Shown here one piece after another: positions 41,694 to 54,480 of a stretch of 64,000 nt of DNA. The translations under genes were made by a program, and so were the position numbers. The notes below the pieces were generated by a model that was not told the origin of the DNA, made no database searches, and was given only the letters and a program-made list of their open reading frames with translations. Source of the DNA: Copromyces sp. CBS 386.78 (lineage: Eukaryota; Ascomycota; Sordariomycetes; Sordariales; Sordariaceae); assembly GCA_030685235.1 (NCBI GenBank), contig MU839123.1, positions 248,001 to 312,000 of the forward strand. The letters are read 5' to 3'. The stretch's first letter is position 1. Each line of letters begins with the position of its first letter.

Positions 41694-44600
41694 TACTTTG
41701 CACGGCAAGCACAATTCGATCGGTATTGCGTTTGCCGTGCCCGTGAATCCACAAATCCAGGTCCGTAGTCCGGAAAAGCTCGATTCTCCAAAGTCCAGAT
41801 GCGCTGTCGAGTAGTTGCCCACCGGAGATTCCCCCGAGTGAATTTGGCAAGACAAACGAGATTCTGAGATTCGCTTAACTTTCTCCGAATAGTTGCAACC
41901 CAATATCTGCGCAATCTGTTGTGTCTTGAACGTTGGGCCGTCATTTAAGCAGGCTTGTTGGCATGCCAACAACGCAAGCTGCAAGCCGGATAGGCAATTA
42001 CAAACTTGGGACCGAAACTTGAAGCAGTCAGCTGCGGCTTTGTGATGGAAACTCGATCGCATTGAGCGCATGACCGCAGCGCAAGGGCGAGAGGTAACCA
42101 AGCCCACCGTCATCCACAGAGGCAAAAAGCTAGGCAATGCGAGTCCACCGACAACGATGTTGAGGAAGGCATCTCCGGTAACAACGGAAACCTAAAAATC
42201 GAAGCGAAGTCGGAGCCAAACACAATATGCCGACCAACGGAGGAGGTCCGGGGTTGCCAGATCGGGTGGCTTCTGACAGGACTCGGCGGCATGAAATCGG
42301 GCGGCGATGTAGTCTAGTTGTAGTGTACGCCGAAGACATTGGTCGGTAATTATGGAGGTGCATGTATGTAAACATGAGCAGCCAATGGATCGGATCCCAC
42401 ATGAACTCAAAGCTGTGCGCCAGAGCTTCGTTTCTCAACGGCCGAACCTGACCGACCCCTTAAATCTCTTCTTCGCATGCACCCAAGACACGACAAGGTC
42501 AATTGCGCAGCAGAGAAAGGTCGAATTGCAGGCTTGTTGCAGCATGTACGCGTGGACGACTAGCAACCAAAAAAAGGAGATGGGTTTCTGAAAGAAAGTA
42601 AAATAGAACCTTGATGTCCGTGTCATTGATTGCAGATTCGAGGTCGTCCACGTCATGGCAGCAACCAAACTAGTAACTCTCTTGATGAGTCTGCTCAGGC
42701 ACGAAAGGAAAGCGGAAGGACCGAAGGAAAACTAAAAGTAAACTCGGCTTTTCAAGCTTTCGGCCAATCATATTGCAAAGATGGTTAATCGTGACACGAA
42801 CTTGGTGTGTACAGTACACGGTCCGTACGAGAACGAGGAAGGAGGTACCGGTACAGGACCGTTGCCCGGCTACCTAATCCTTGGGCCCAGGGCAACCCCG
42901 CCGCCATGTGCGCAAGCTCGATGGAGCACGCAAAGCTCAGCTAGCATCGAGGTACCGGTACGATGCTATCTTCGGTTAGTGGTTCCAGAAACGGGCTCCA
43001 AAACAACGACGGGCACCGCGTCTGATTTGCCCTTGTGTCGAATTCTGGAGTAATCGAACGAAGAGCCTTGTCGATACGACTCCAAAACAACGCAAAAGAG
43101 GACGCAACCCACCACAAGTTCCGACAGGGATTTACCTCGCAGCAGTCCGGCAGAGCTGGGCCTCCGTTTGACGACATCCTTCGACGCCAGTGGACGCCGA
43201 GCAGGGGCGCCCCTGGACTCACGATGCCTTTAACTCGACGACATGGACCCCCCATCTTCACGCGCAATGCCTCATCATAACAGATACAACCGTGGTACAA
43301 CCAGCCTGCAGCAAGCGCGGTATCGGTACCTCTTCCTACCTGCTTCTCTGCCTGCCCTCTCTGGTGCCCCGATACACCCAAAGCCGCCCACCGCTGTCCA
43401 CCGCTGTCCACCGTCCGTCGTCCACCGCCATAGTGGAGGTTCCAGGCCGCCGGAGCATTTCCCCCACCAACCATCATGGCCCATCATCTGTACTGCCGTT
43501 TCCCTGACGCCGCCATCGTCTATGCCGCCGCTGCTGTTCCTGCTGCAGGTCAAGCATGCCTGCCGTCCAAGTTCGTCGTGGCACAAATTTTCATATCCAA
43601 ATGTTCGGTCGGTGGAGTTGGAGGCTAGTGAGCGAGCGGGATCTGGGCGAGTCTGGATCGAGGGTCGTTACCACAAGATCGGCTGTTGGTGGGAGGAGAA
43701 GTTAGGCACGGAAGCACCGTGGGCTGGGGTATTGGAATGGCAGAATGGCCATCACTGTCGAGCCGTGAAATCGATATTGGTCCATATTTCCAGTTACCGC
43801 CGGCGCCGCCGCTCCTTGGTTGCCCCTGTGTTCCTCCTGCCTCGGCGAGTGCCGGGCGGTTGCCGACCAGCTGGAACCGAATCGGAAGCCCTTTGGCCTT
43901 GTCCTCCCACTTCCCTTTGGAGTTGCGCGGATGGCCAATAATGAGGCCCGGACGGCATCGCTCTTTCACGGAGCCAGTGTGCTGTTTCTGATTCGCGACC
44001 CTTGTCAGTCCGAAAAGAATCGCTTTTCCAGATCAGTGGCGGCTGGCACTGAAACATACCCTTCCAGTCCCTCAAGTCCCAACTTGCGGCCCCGGGAACC
44101 TGTAGCATGACCCCGAACCAAGCATGGTCGACAAGGTACCAAGGGACATGGTGAGGTTGTCTCAAAGATTCAAACAGAGGGCGGAGTTTTGTGGGAGCGA
44201 ACATTGACGGAGCACAAGCCCCCCCCGCGTACCTGCACACGAGCTCGCGCCACCAGCCCGGCCTCACTGGCCGCAGAGCGATAGGCAGGGAGTGGCAGTC
44301 ATCTCCTGCGAGGCGTTACGCAGGAAATGCATAGTGCTGGAGGTGTTCGTTCCTTAGTTCACGCTACGCATTGCTAGTATACCAGGGGATAGGTCCTCAA
44401 TACCTGGTTGTACCTCCTTGTGTCCGGGCACAACCTTGAAGCAACGACGATGACGGCGGATAGCGGACAACGGACACCAACACGGAGTCAGGTCGCCGAA
44501 CCAGAAACCAATTGGCAGGACGATGGTCATCTGCGAACGAACCAGGTCGGGCCAAACGGCTCGAACCGCTCAAAGGTGATCGGTTCGTTTGTTCATAACA

Positions 44601-47600
44601 TGGCAATACGCAGCATCGGGAAGCTGGGACGGGATGGTAAGGTTTCAGGGAACAGCACGCAAACCACAGAGTACCCTACAGGTACAAGTGAAGGTGTAGG
44701 TTCCCTGTCTTGCCTGGATCCCTCATGTTGTCCTGAAGCTTGTCAGTGGCCTGGAATAGCTCGCTGACAGAATGGTTCGTCTGGTTAAAAGTGACAGCTG
44801 CCACGCACCAAATTCCACACCACAACCCTACCTACATGACATCTTATTAACTAGCACACTAGGCAGGGACATGTATGGACGGGTGCGATTTTCTGGTACT
44901 GCAACTACAGCATTGCAGTGGTTGCCCGGGATGCCGATTACTTGGCTCTGTTTATGCTAAGCACAAACTGGGTCAGACAGACAGGACACGACACAGGGCA
45001 TCCATGGTTCAGATCAGCGATCGACCTGCCCTCTGCCTCTAACTGCTACCCGGACTGGTTCCTGCAGTTCGAACAGTATTTCACGCTGTCTCCTTCCGAA
45101 TCTGGCACTGACACCCAGAGCTTCCCGTTGGGCAGGTGCATTGCAGACCTTAACAGACTCTGCGTAGGTACTTGCCATGTACCTCAAACGAACCTGCCTA
45201 ATGTCAGTGTCAACTGGACGTGAAACTTTTCTTTTCTTCTTCTCTTCAACTGACATCAGACAAGCTTCGAACTTTGCTTCTCTAAGACTCTAGTACTTAC
45301 ACTATTGCACATCATCATCTTGATTCGAACTGAAATGTTTCCTACACCGGGTCAACCATACACGTCAGTCGTCTCTTGGCTGCGTGCTAGGTCTTCATAG
45401 GTGTCATCCCGGATACCAGTTTCTTCATCTTGCGCTAGAGGTACCATACCCGATACGGCTCTCCCTCAGCTCGAATGTCTTCCCCTAGGCTCGTCGGCCT
45501 ACCCAACCACGTACAATCCTTACCTCTGGCGGTACACCAAGGCCAGCAATTCATCCCACCGGTTCCACCGGGCCCTTGCACATTCAACCTTCATCTGTCA
45601 TTTTATTTTCCAAATCCCTACAAGCCCGGCTGCCACTGCCCTCCGAAGATAGGACACCACCTGAAGCCTGAAGGTGACTGGTGAAAACGATCCTGCCAGT
45701 GTGAATTTTTCGGACGACGTCAACGGTGTGGCAGGCCCCCTACCTCGCCATTCTGATACCCGAGATTCAAGGAAAGCTCCGAGCCGTCAAGTGTCGTAGA
45801 AAAGAAAACGGCAGCCGAGGAGGTAAAGGAAAAGAAAAAAAAGAAAAAGAAACGATACCGAGAGCAACGGAAGCGGGCTTCCGCAACCCACCTGCCCTAG
45901 GCCCAGATACAACAACACCACCACCACCATCATCGTCAATTTTGGATAGATTCTGTCAGCAGTGCTGGTGTCAAACAGAACACAGAGTGGCTCTGATTGA
46001 CTTTCTCCGTCACCACTCTGACACTTCTGTGAGAGATAGAACGAAAGTGAGATAGGAGCTGAGAAGAGACTGCGGCGGTCTCGTCACAGTCCAGCATCGG
46101 ATTTCTCTCTAAGCAACATTACCACCGGCGTCCTCTTGGCATCAGCAACATCGTCCTTTGGCAATACTAGTCGGTTGAAGGATTGTGAGTTAGAAGTGTA
46201 ATTCGGCCTTGCTGGAGTTATACTTGTTCCTCTCCGCGTCTTCGCCGTCATCGTCCCAAGGCTATCGACAGCGTCGAGATCAAGTATCAAAGTGAGCGTG
46301 TGGTCGAGTGTGGGTGGAAATTGAAGGAATCACCTCGACAGCTAATAATACCCTTACGACTAATCATACGCGACTACGTTTGGCGGCACCGCTGGACATC
46401 CCCCAAGGCCTCGACGCACCCCAGCAAGTGGAAGACCCCCAACACACCCATCGCGACGTCAAGTCCCCAGACCAGCAGACCAGGCCCCAGGGCTACGTAC
46501 CCTTCTCCTCGTAGACGGTCGGAGCTCGTCGAACGCCACGTCCCATCAGCCTGGGGTTCAGCCTCCCGTCTTCACAGATCCACAATCTCGATTCCCTGTC
46601 GGAGAGTCATCCGGCGCTGGCCGCGAAAGGGTCCTCTTTAAAGCCTCTTTGGGGTCGTTGCAGATCTCCCCGCCCTACCTGAGGAAGCTGGGCCCTACCC
46701 AGGCCCTACCTGGGGTTGCAGCCGTCTCCCGACATCACACTACAGTATTTTACCTTACTTCCGTCTACCGACACCCTCTCTTTCCCGTATGTCTTAGCCA
46801 AGAGTCGAACATCCACCTCTGGCACAGACACCCCCAGGTACGTAGCCCGGCCACCGACCATCAAAGCGCTCGATTGGGGTGGAGCTTTTATCACTTTCCT
46901 GCTTCTTATCCTCTTCACTCACTCACTACGACTATCAAGAAATTTCTTGGCCTTGACTGTAGCCAGTCCGTATATCAATATCGGCCATCACCCTCAAGAC
47001 AGCGTCAATTTGTCCTCGGTCAACCAACAGCAACTGTCCTGACTTGGCACAGTTATCTGCCACCCACCCGGCAGTCTCAAGAGACACACTTTGTCTTTCA
47101 AGAGCCTGCGTTCGAAAAATTTTACCCGACCAGGTCGCAAAATCAGCTCCGGCCGTGCCGTGCTTCAACCGTCAAAGCTGTGAAAACAAAGTTGTGCTCG
47201 GTCTTTTCGTATCGAGTCCCACTTCCCCAAACTCGCTCGAGCCGTCTCGCCGTTGCCGCCAGTGGTTAAGCTACTAGGCGTCTCGTACGAGACTTAGCAA
47301 GACCTAACCCACGCTCGGCGCGCTGCCGCAGTCAACGAGAGCCCTGCTTCCGCCTGCTCCTACCATTCTTGGACGGTCGAGAAGCACGTTCTGCCACGGT
47401 CCAGGCCCGACCGCTTCACAAACGTCCGTTTGGCCCTCACCACCTGTACCGCAACCGGGCTAACATAGAGGCAAAGGTCTCAGCTCTCAGCGAGGCAGGT
47501 GTACGAGGATCACCTTGCAGCCCGCCTGCTCCTTCGACGCGGTCTTTGAGGACTGTGGTGCGCCAGGTTGATCGCAGAAAAAGGCGTGGCCAACGCCTCG

Positions 47601-48289
47601 ACACCAAGGCATCTGGGATCTTCCTAGTTGATCTCTGGCTCAACGGACAAGTCACCCACTTTGCCCACTCTTCTCACTATCACTGTTCACAAGCCTATTC
47701 GTCAAGTACTCTTCACCGTGACCGAATTCGCCATCCCCACTTTCGGAGCGCAGAGTTCACACGCGCTCCTTAGCGCTATCTCGAGTTCTTTCCTACGGGA
47801 GTGCCACTCGCCGAAGACCATATTCAACAGCGAAATCCTCTTTTCAAGCCTTTTTTTTTCGCATCTGCCGTTGTCTTCGGGAAAAGTTCACTCGTTCATT
47901 CAAAGAACGCAGCGCGATTAAAAGACGCTGCTATCGAGACGCCCCCACGGCCAACCTCGCTCGGGCTGACCTTCCGGTAGCACAAGAAACTCGTGTCAGA
48001 GAGTTTTAGATCCTGTTACATCCCTCCGACACCTCCGAAGCCACTATATATCGGCCTCCGAGCAACCGCAAAAATTGTTGCGCCTGGGATTTTTCGGTCC
48101 GCTTCGACAAGCCAACTCGAAAACCAAGCCTGGACCTTTGGCGTCGAAGCCCGATCGAAGCCGATTTGTGTGGCCGAAGCGCCGACCACCTCGCCTCTTC
48201 CTTAGATCGGTCCAGCTCCACTCTCAGCTGGACACCCGGTGAACACGCCGTCCCAATCGCTCGATCGAACCCCACGAGCTTTCGTTATC
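41694..48289. other. Gene-poor region, right part, with probable long upstream or leader sequence of the 48290 gene
   Basis: 6.6 kb without a credible gene. Frames at 42941-43477 (-), 43243-43941 (+) and 46649-47269 (+) are low-complexity translations that overlap each other in several frames. The segment from about 45200 to 48289 is pyrimidine-rich on the plus strand with many C/T-rich runs, resembling a long promoter or 5' leader for the gene at 48290. Three GTAYYGRTAC palindromes occur at 42845, 42952 and 43320. No tRNA or 5S rRNA was seen. Confidence 0.5.
42845..43329. repeat. Cluster of three GTAYYGRTAC-type sites
   Basis: GTACCGGTAC at 42845-42854 and again at 42952-42961, and GTATCGGTAC at 43320-43329. 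The first two are perfect palindromes. The same decamer family recurs at 59491-59671. Confidence 0.55.
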
Positions 48290-49574
48290 ATGGAGGACAA
48301 TAGGGGCCAGAGGAGGCAGAATGAGCCGCCCATCCATGGCGCGTCCAATCCGCGATACCACCAATCGCTGCATGACTCGACGCAGCAGCGACGGTCTTTT
48401 GCTGGCGCGCAGGGGGAAAGGTACCGGGCTGCACCTCTCAGCTCTTCACCATCAGGAGCGGCCAGAGGAATGGGTGGTTCGGCTGGCTACAGCGGTTATT
48501 ATCAAGAGCCCTCCGCGGCGGGATTCCCCACAACCGCCATGCCTCAGGGCGCTATGAGTTATCACCACGGACCGTCTGATTATGGCCAGCCCGATACGCG
48601 ACAGACTCAGGGTTTCGCCAGCGCCTACAATCCAAATGCTCTGATGTACAACGTACCCCAAGGCGCTGGACCGCAGAGCACCACGGTATACGACACAAGC
48701 CAGCAGTTCCCTCAACGGCAACCGGCAACACTGCAAATGATGGCGACTGATGTCACTGCCCCGTATTTTTCCAGCGAGCCAACAAACACGGCGGCAGCAA
48801 CCGCTTTGCAGGCGCAGACAGGCGCTTCCAGCGCCCAGGTGTATGGGCAATCCAACATGCCAAGCTACTCGTCTGGTGGAATGACTGGGATGGGAGGTAT
48901 GAATGCGCAGGCTACCTCAACCTCCGACGTCAGGATGGAGGACGATTATCCGGCGGGAGGAACCCTGGATCACGCTTACGCGTCTTATCAAACAGCGTTG
49001 AAGGAGATATTCCAAAACATACAGAACGGTGTTCTGGCCACGGCTAGTGACTCGCTCATTCGTGTCTCGGACTGGCTCTTGTCGCATGTGGCAGACCTAG
49101 GTAAGTTGAGGCGCTTCCAGAGTATCCAAATTCGGGCAATGATTGGCATACTAACATGGCAAATATCGATAGGACTCACCTCAGACGATCAGAGTTTACA
49201 CGGTGATAGAATCAAGCTGTGGAACGACTTCAATCACGCTTGGCTGGGTATTCTTCAGCGCCAAAAAGAAATGACAGAATCTGGCCAGCAGCCACAGCGC
49301 TCGCAGAGCGTAATCTCGACAGAAGGATTGAAAAAGATGGGGAAGGAGCTTATCAGATTGTGCGACTCGATTGAGCGCCATGGTCTCGTTGACTATCAAT
49401 ATGGCGTCTGGGAGGAACAAATCATTGAAAGTAAGTCACTCACCGCTGAGACACTAGAAAACTGAACAAGTTTGCTAATTTGGGGTAATAGTCCTGACGG
49501 AGTGCGTGAACATCTACGAACCAACGGAGTCATCCGGGGACGATGGCGCCGCCCCTGATTCACAGCGCCGCTAA
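48290..49574 (+). CDS. Unrecognised fungal protein, Gln/Met/Ser-rich N-terminus and helical C-terminal domain
   Basis: Exons are 48290-49100, 49173-49430 and 49492-49574. Introns are 49101-49172 (GTAAGT..ACTAAC..TAG) and 49431-49491 (GTAAGT..GCTAAT..TAG). The product is 383 residues. The start is the first ATG; the open frame before it begins with GTG. Intron 1 is 72 bp with no stop, so retaining it would add 24 residues in frame. Residues 1-230 are Gln, Ser, Tyr, Gly and Met-rich and probably disordered. Residues about 235-360 look like an amphipathic helical domain (YASYQTALKEIFQNIQNGVL; KLWNDFNHAWLGILQRQKEM; KKMGKELIRLCDSIERHGLVD). The tail is acidic. I see no DNA-binding, enzyme or membrane motif. 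The composition would suit a regulator or adaptor, but no function is claimed. It stands alone between two gene-poor stretches. Confidence 0.82.
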
Positions 49575-52500
49575 AGGAAGTCTTGTGACTTTTATTCACG
49601 CTCTGTCCAATCCGGTCATTGGAAGGCGAACATTTTGACTCGACATGGCTTTTTCTATTTGGAAAGCATTGCTGTCTGTTCTGGATATCAGGCGTCACCA
49701 ATTGTAATACCGTGTCGGTTTTTCCTTTTTCAAGTGTCTCGCGCTCCAGCGCAAGGAGTTGTGAAGTTGCTTTTGGTCCCAAGACCTGGAGTTGGTTGGA
49801 CGTTGTGTGTATAATTGGTGTGGCTTACGTATCAAGGCATGTTTTTCCCCGACTCGGCCCGGCGTTCAAAAGAAGAAAAAAACAAGGGATAGGGTGGTTT
49901 CTTGCTTTTGCACTAGATCATTGGAGGTTTTACGGTTTGGATAATGTGGGCGCATACTACGGTTCCCGCGAAGCGGACTGCGGAGATTCCCTGGGGAAAT
50001 CGTGTCTTATCTTGGCTTCTCTTTAGAGATGATGATAGACTGGCCCATTATTCTCCAGCTCCGTGCCGAGGTTGGATGTATCTGATGTACGATTGGGATG
50101 GTTTGGGCAAGAAGGGACGGGGGAATCTTGTGTGATGACCTACGACGGATGGCGGGGGAGGCTTACATGATCGAAGGCATGTCTCATCCAGAGAAGCCCA
50201 AGGGTATGGCCCTTGACACATTCTTCCCATATTCGGTACGGTGGATGGCAGGAGACATGGCGGCTGAGTGGATGGAGTTATTGGGGAATGCACCACCGTC
50301 GATGATTTATGTGTATAAATGCTATGGAGTGTACATTATTGGAAGTTTAATGGGAAAAAGAAAGGGGTTGGGATCTAACGAGAACTTGCGGCTGATTGGC
50401 ACCATTTCCCTCACCCATCACCGATTTTTTTCACCATTTCTTTTTCTTTCAGCTAGCGAGAGAAGGGCATCTCCCGGTTCCCTTGTGAGTGCAGTGGGAA
50501 CTCCGCGGGACGGAGAAAGCTTCATTCACGATCGATCAGCACGAGAGAATTTAGTTGTTGCACCCCCTGATGCCACGATCCAATGATGGGGCAGCATGGG
50601 TTCAGGGGCTGTGGATGGGCGGACAAGGGCCTTTAGCTGACCCGGTCTGTTGGGTCGCTGTTGATTATCCCGACAGATTCGTCTCGAGCTGAAGACTTGT
50701 GTGCACAAAGATAGAACATGTACATGTGGCAACTTGGCACTTGGTGTTCTCACCATTTCTCGTCAAAGCTGTGAGGTCGACGGTGGTAAACTCTTTGCCG
50801 CTGCGAGATATGAAGAGAGTGGACATGGCGATTAGCACGGTGTAGTAAACTCGTATGGGATTTTGCGTTAATTCCGATCGCGTCCTTACGTAACAACCCT
50901 GGCTCTTAACATGGCAGGCGCTTAGTGACATTTCTTGCGGAGTCGGTGTGGTGTATGTGCGTGTCATGCCCGTGGACGTCTTTGCGCCTGCCAGAAGATG
51001 ATGATGGCGGCGTCGGCATTGTTGACATTAGCAGCCCCAACACTCCCCTATAACGATGCGCTAAAAACGAGTTGATTGCACCCAGAGGGCAGGTTGCAGA
51101 CCGCAAATCGTCCATGTACAGCTACATGTTGACGACAGTTGGCCTAGTTCAGTCTAGGTAGGTATGGTCCACTAGTTCTGCAAGACATCGCACATTCACA
51201 ACACGCATTACGCTAGAATCTCCTCTCCGCCCATCCTCTTCCCGGCAGACGGGCGGTCGCATTGGGCATGTCGATGTGCACCAGATAGCCGACGTAACAC
51301 GATCCCCCAAACCCCTCGACCAACTTCTCGGTTTTCCCACGCAACTGTATGCCTTGAACAAGATCGCCAACGCTACGAGAGCATCGCTACACACTATACA
51401 GCACTCCCGGATGGAAGAAGCATGCATACCGGTCGTAGTCCTCGACCCTCCCTTCATTGGTTCCATCACCCAGAGACCGAAACAGCCAACAGAATGACTG
51501 GAGGACCGGGAGGAAGAGTCAGAGGAGCAGAGCGATGGCCACAACAACAACAACAACAACAACGGGCAATGACGACGAAGCTTTGTGTTACCACGGACGG
51601 ATGGCTGCAGAAAGTAGCTCAGCCCAACCACCCCTGCCCAACAGGAGGTTCAAAGCCATCACAGAAAACCACCCACTCCCAACAATGCGGTTGACGGTGG
51701 GCAGTACGGGGCATGTGCAAGCTACGGGGTCGCTGGTACACGTATTTTACAAGAACGGAGCCCGGAGGAGTTCGTTTCGTTGGTTGGGACGGGAACTTGG
51801 CTTTCGGACCCTGGATCGCTGGATCTTGAGGCGCTACCACGATGGGACCAGACCGGGGGGGAAGATACACGATGGCCAGTACACGTAATTCACCAGCTAG
51901 ATGGGGCCCCATCGTGATGCTGCAAGGCTGCTTTGCGTACCCACAGAAGGACAACAAAAGGAAGCAAAAGGGCCGGCCGAGATCTCCTAGGATCTCCAGC
52001 TACTGGACCAGGCTCCTCTGTCAGATGAAGCGGCTGTTGGCACGCACGTCCGTCACAGGCCGAAGCGGGACTGGGTCGCATGTAGTGTACGGTGCCTACA
52101 CACCTGGCAAGCCCCCCTAGGCGGTCACAGTACATATGCCATCTCTCCCTCGATGTACCGTATTCAGGTGGAGATGGCTGACGCCGCGCAGCAGAGAAAA
52201 CGGAGCTTCCCAAGTTGAAGGGTCTCGTGGAGAATGTCTCCATTCCCCCGGGCCGGAGAGGAGTCCGTAGGTTGACCATCTCGCAGCAACGGGGGACCAC
52301 ACTATTGGAAATTGCCATCCAGGAAGGATAGCAGATCCATCTTGATCGTGGTGGATACAAGAAGCGAGCCAGAACGAAAGCCCTGCTGCCTCTCCGTCCG
52401 TTCTTGGCACTTCTATACTCACTTCCTGGACCACGGCATTGGGGCACCGTGACAGCCACGTTAACGCCCTGGGCGTCCTCAAGTCGGCGACTCCTACGGC

Positions 52501-54205
52501 TATCGGCGACGTATCGCAGCCACCTCGCTCCGGGGACCCCTTTTACGGCCGCCTCAGATCTTAAACCGTCACCGAATGACACCCACAGCAGGCATACGCA
52601 TTTTGACCTATTTCCGGCAACCGGACTCTGGCCCTGGGACGACCTGTACACATGGCATGGCCGGCAGCAACCCCAAAATGGACCCCCTGGCGTTGGATGA
52701 GCCCTTTACCAGTTGGCGTTGAGGCCAAGGATGGAGACAACCAACCAATCAAGCCTCGAGCTCACAACCACAGAGAGGTTGCAGAGAAGGAGCCCGAGAA
52801 AAGAAAAGACTGTGCGATAACACGTTGCAACGTAATCTTCAGAGCAGAGAAAATCCTGCCACGATGGATGCGCGATATTCGGGGACCTGGGCCGGAAGTC
52901 GTTCCTCCTGCGCCGCAACAGCACCGTAGAACGCCGGACGGGCTCTCGCATCATTCACTGCGTGTGACACCATACTCGCCTTCCCAGTTCAATTACGCGC
53001 GGCATTTCGTGATCCCCAAGGCCACCTCCTCTTTCCGCCCTAACTGGATGCCTATCAGAGTGCCGCTTCCGCTGCAAGAAGCACGTCTACGCCGACATTT
53101 GGCCTTTGTATTATGGCATTTGAACGCCCTTAGTCACAGCAGAATAGCAATGGCCGACGCGGAGCCTGGTCGCGAGGGAGTGAGTGAAAATCCAATCAAC
53201 CCCGATGTCATCAGCCAGAAAGAACGCGGCTCGCGATTTCCTCATTTCCCGCATCAATCATGATACAACACCGCAGCCACACAAACTAGGCAGGCACGAT
53301 CGCGGGCACTCTAGGCAGACTCGCCATCAAGGTGCTCTCGGACAACTATCGGCGATGGCTTCTTGAATAGGAAGGCACAAGCAATACCGCCAGCCTGACC
53401 TTTGCTCTTGCTGCCTTCCGCTCATCTCGTTGCTGATCACTCTTTCCGATACTACATCTTTGAGGGGTAGGGTCGGCTGGCAATGCCAATCTCGGAAGGC
53501 CCATTGCTGCTCCGATTTGTAACGTGGAAAATCTCATCTCTCTACCACCAAACCTTCACGGACCATCACGAGCACCTCAACACCCTGCACTCAAGCTTGG
53601 CTGGCTTCATTTCACGTCGGATTTTGGGCGACGAATCAACAATGTGAAGCTGCAAACCACACCGATCGCGCACTTCAGCTGCAATGCCTCAAACATCAAC
53701 CTTCCACCGGCTGGCTAATTTTCCGCTCCATCGCCAACTCTCGTGAGGCTGACAGGCAGCTTCTAGACTTTTAGTCTCCCACGCTCTGGTGCTGTCACTT
53801 GAACGCCGACTGCAGCTACTGAACGCCGGACTAGCTCGGACTATTCAAGACAAGTTCCAGACCACGGCAAGCCTAGCGATTCTCACTGGCAATTGCATCG
53901 TTCACTGACACTCGCAATCGACTGAATCACAGCCGTTCTGATCAAACACCTAACCCTTCTGGACAGACAAGCGCGGGTGGCTGACGGATGAATTGCGTAG
54001 ATCTGTGATCCAATCCCCGGATCCGCAGTCCACCCGTGTCCCAAGATCCAGCTCCCGCCAACCGGTTCATCAAGACTGCATACACCCACCCGGTCCTGGT
54101 CTGGCCTGGACCTTACCCGCAGGTAGTCAGAACTTGCACAAGATGAGCAAGCCTGTGTACTTGGGCGCGGAGATCATGTGCTCTTCTTGGCTTCTCTACA
54201 GTGTA
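49575..54205. other. Gene-poor region downstream of the 48290 gene
   Basis: 4.6 kb without a credible gene. The long minus-strand frame at 51890-52651 opens with GTG and has no recognisable feature, and 52652-53263 (+) is compositionally like noise. A CAA microsatellite lies at 51541-51563. Confidence 0.5.
51541..51563. repeat. CAA microsatellite
   Basis: About 7.5 units of CAA in non-coding DNA. Confidence 0.85.
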
Positions 54206-54480
54206 CAATCTAATGCTGGTTTGTTTGTTAGCTCGGTACGCCTGGTCTACTGGATGAGATCTCTCCTAAAAATTGTCATAAACCCCTTATACGCGAAAAA
54301 GAACACCTGTATACGGTTTTATAGGGCATTGATGAAGATCAAAATGGCATATCCAACTCCCAAAAGAGCATATGTAAGATACGCCTTGGTTATTGAACCA
54401 AACATATCAATTAGCTATAAAAACGCCCGAGAAGATTGACTAGAGGTCTCAGGCTAACAAACAAACCAGTATTGGGACTG
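54206..54480. mobile_element. 275-bp TA-flanked MITE (copy 2)
   Basis: The left end near 54204-54231 reads TACAATCTAATGCTGG followed by TTTGTTTGTTAG. The right end, 54454-54482, is its inverted copy with several differences. Both are flanked by TA (54204-54205 and 54481-54482). The TTTGTTTGTTAG core and outer TACART match copy 1 at 41378-41693, while the interiors do not align by eye. The interior is AT-rich and non-coding, possibly mutated by RIP. Confidence 0.65.

Noticed and set aside
43243..43941. 232-codon plus-strand frame, overlapped by minus-strand frames of similar size
   Set aside because: Low-complexity Pro/Ser/His translation with several equally long frames in the same DNA, and no domain.
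46649..47269. 206-codon plus-strand frame
   Set aside because: No domain; lies in pyrimidine-rich DNA that looks like upstream or leader sequence of the 48290 gene.
50029..50096. Possible box C/D pair (ATGATGA with a CTGA downstream)
   Set aside because: No terminal stem and no guide matching rRNA. Similar isolated C-like boxes at 28765 and 35511 have no D box nearby.
51890..52651. 253-codon minus-strand frame
   Set aside because: Begins with GTG, has no recognisable motif, and codon composition resembles intergenic DNA.
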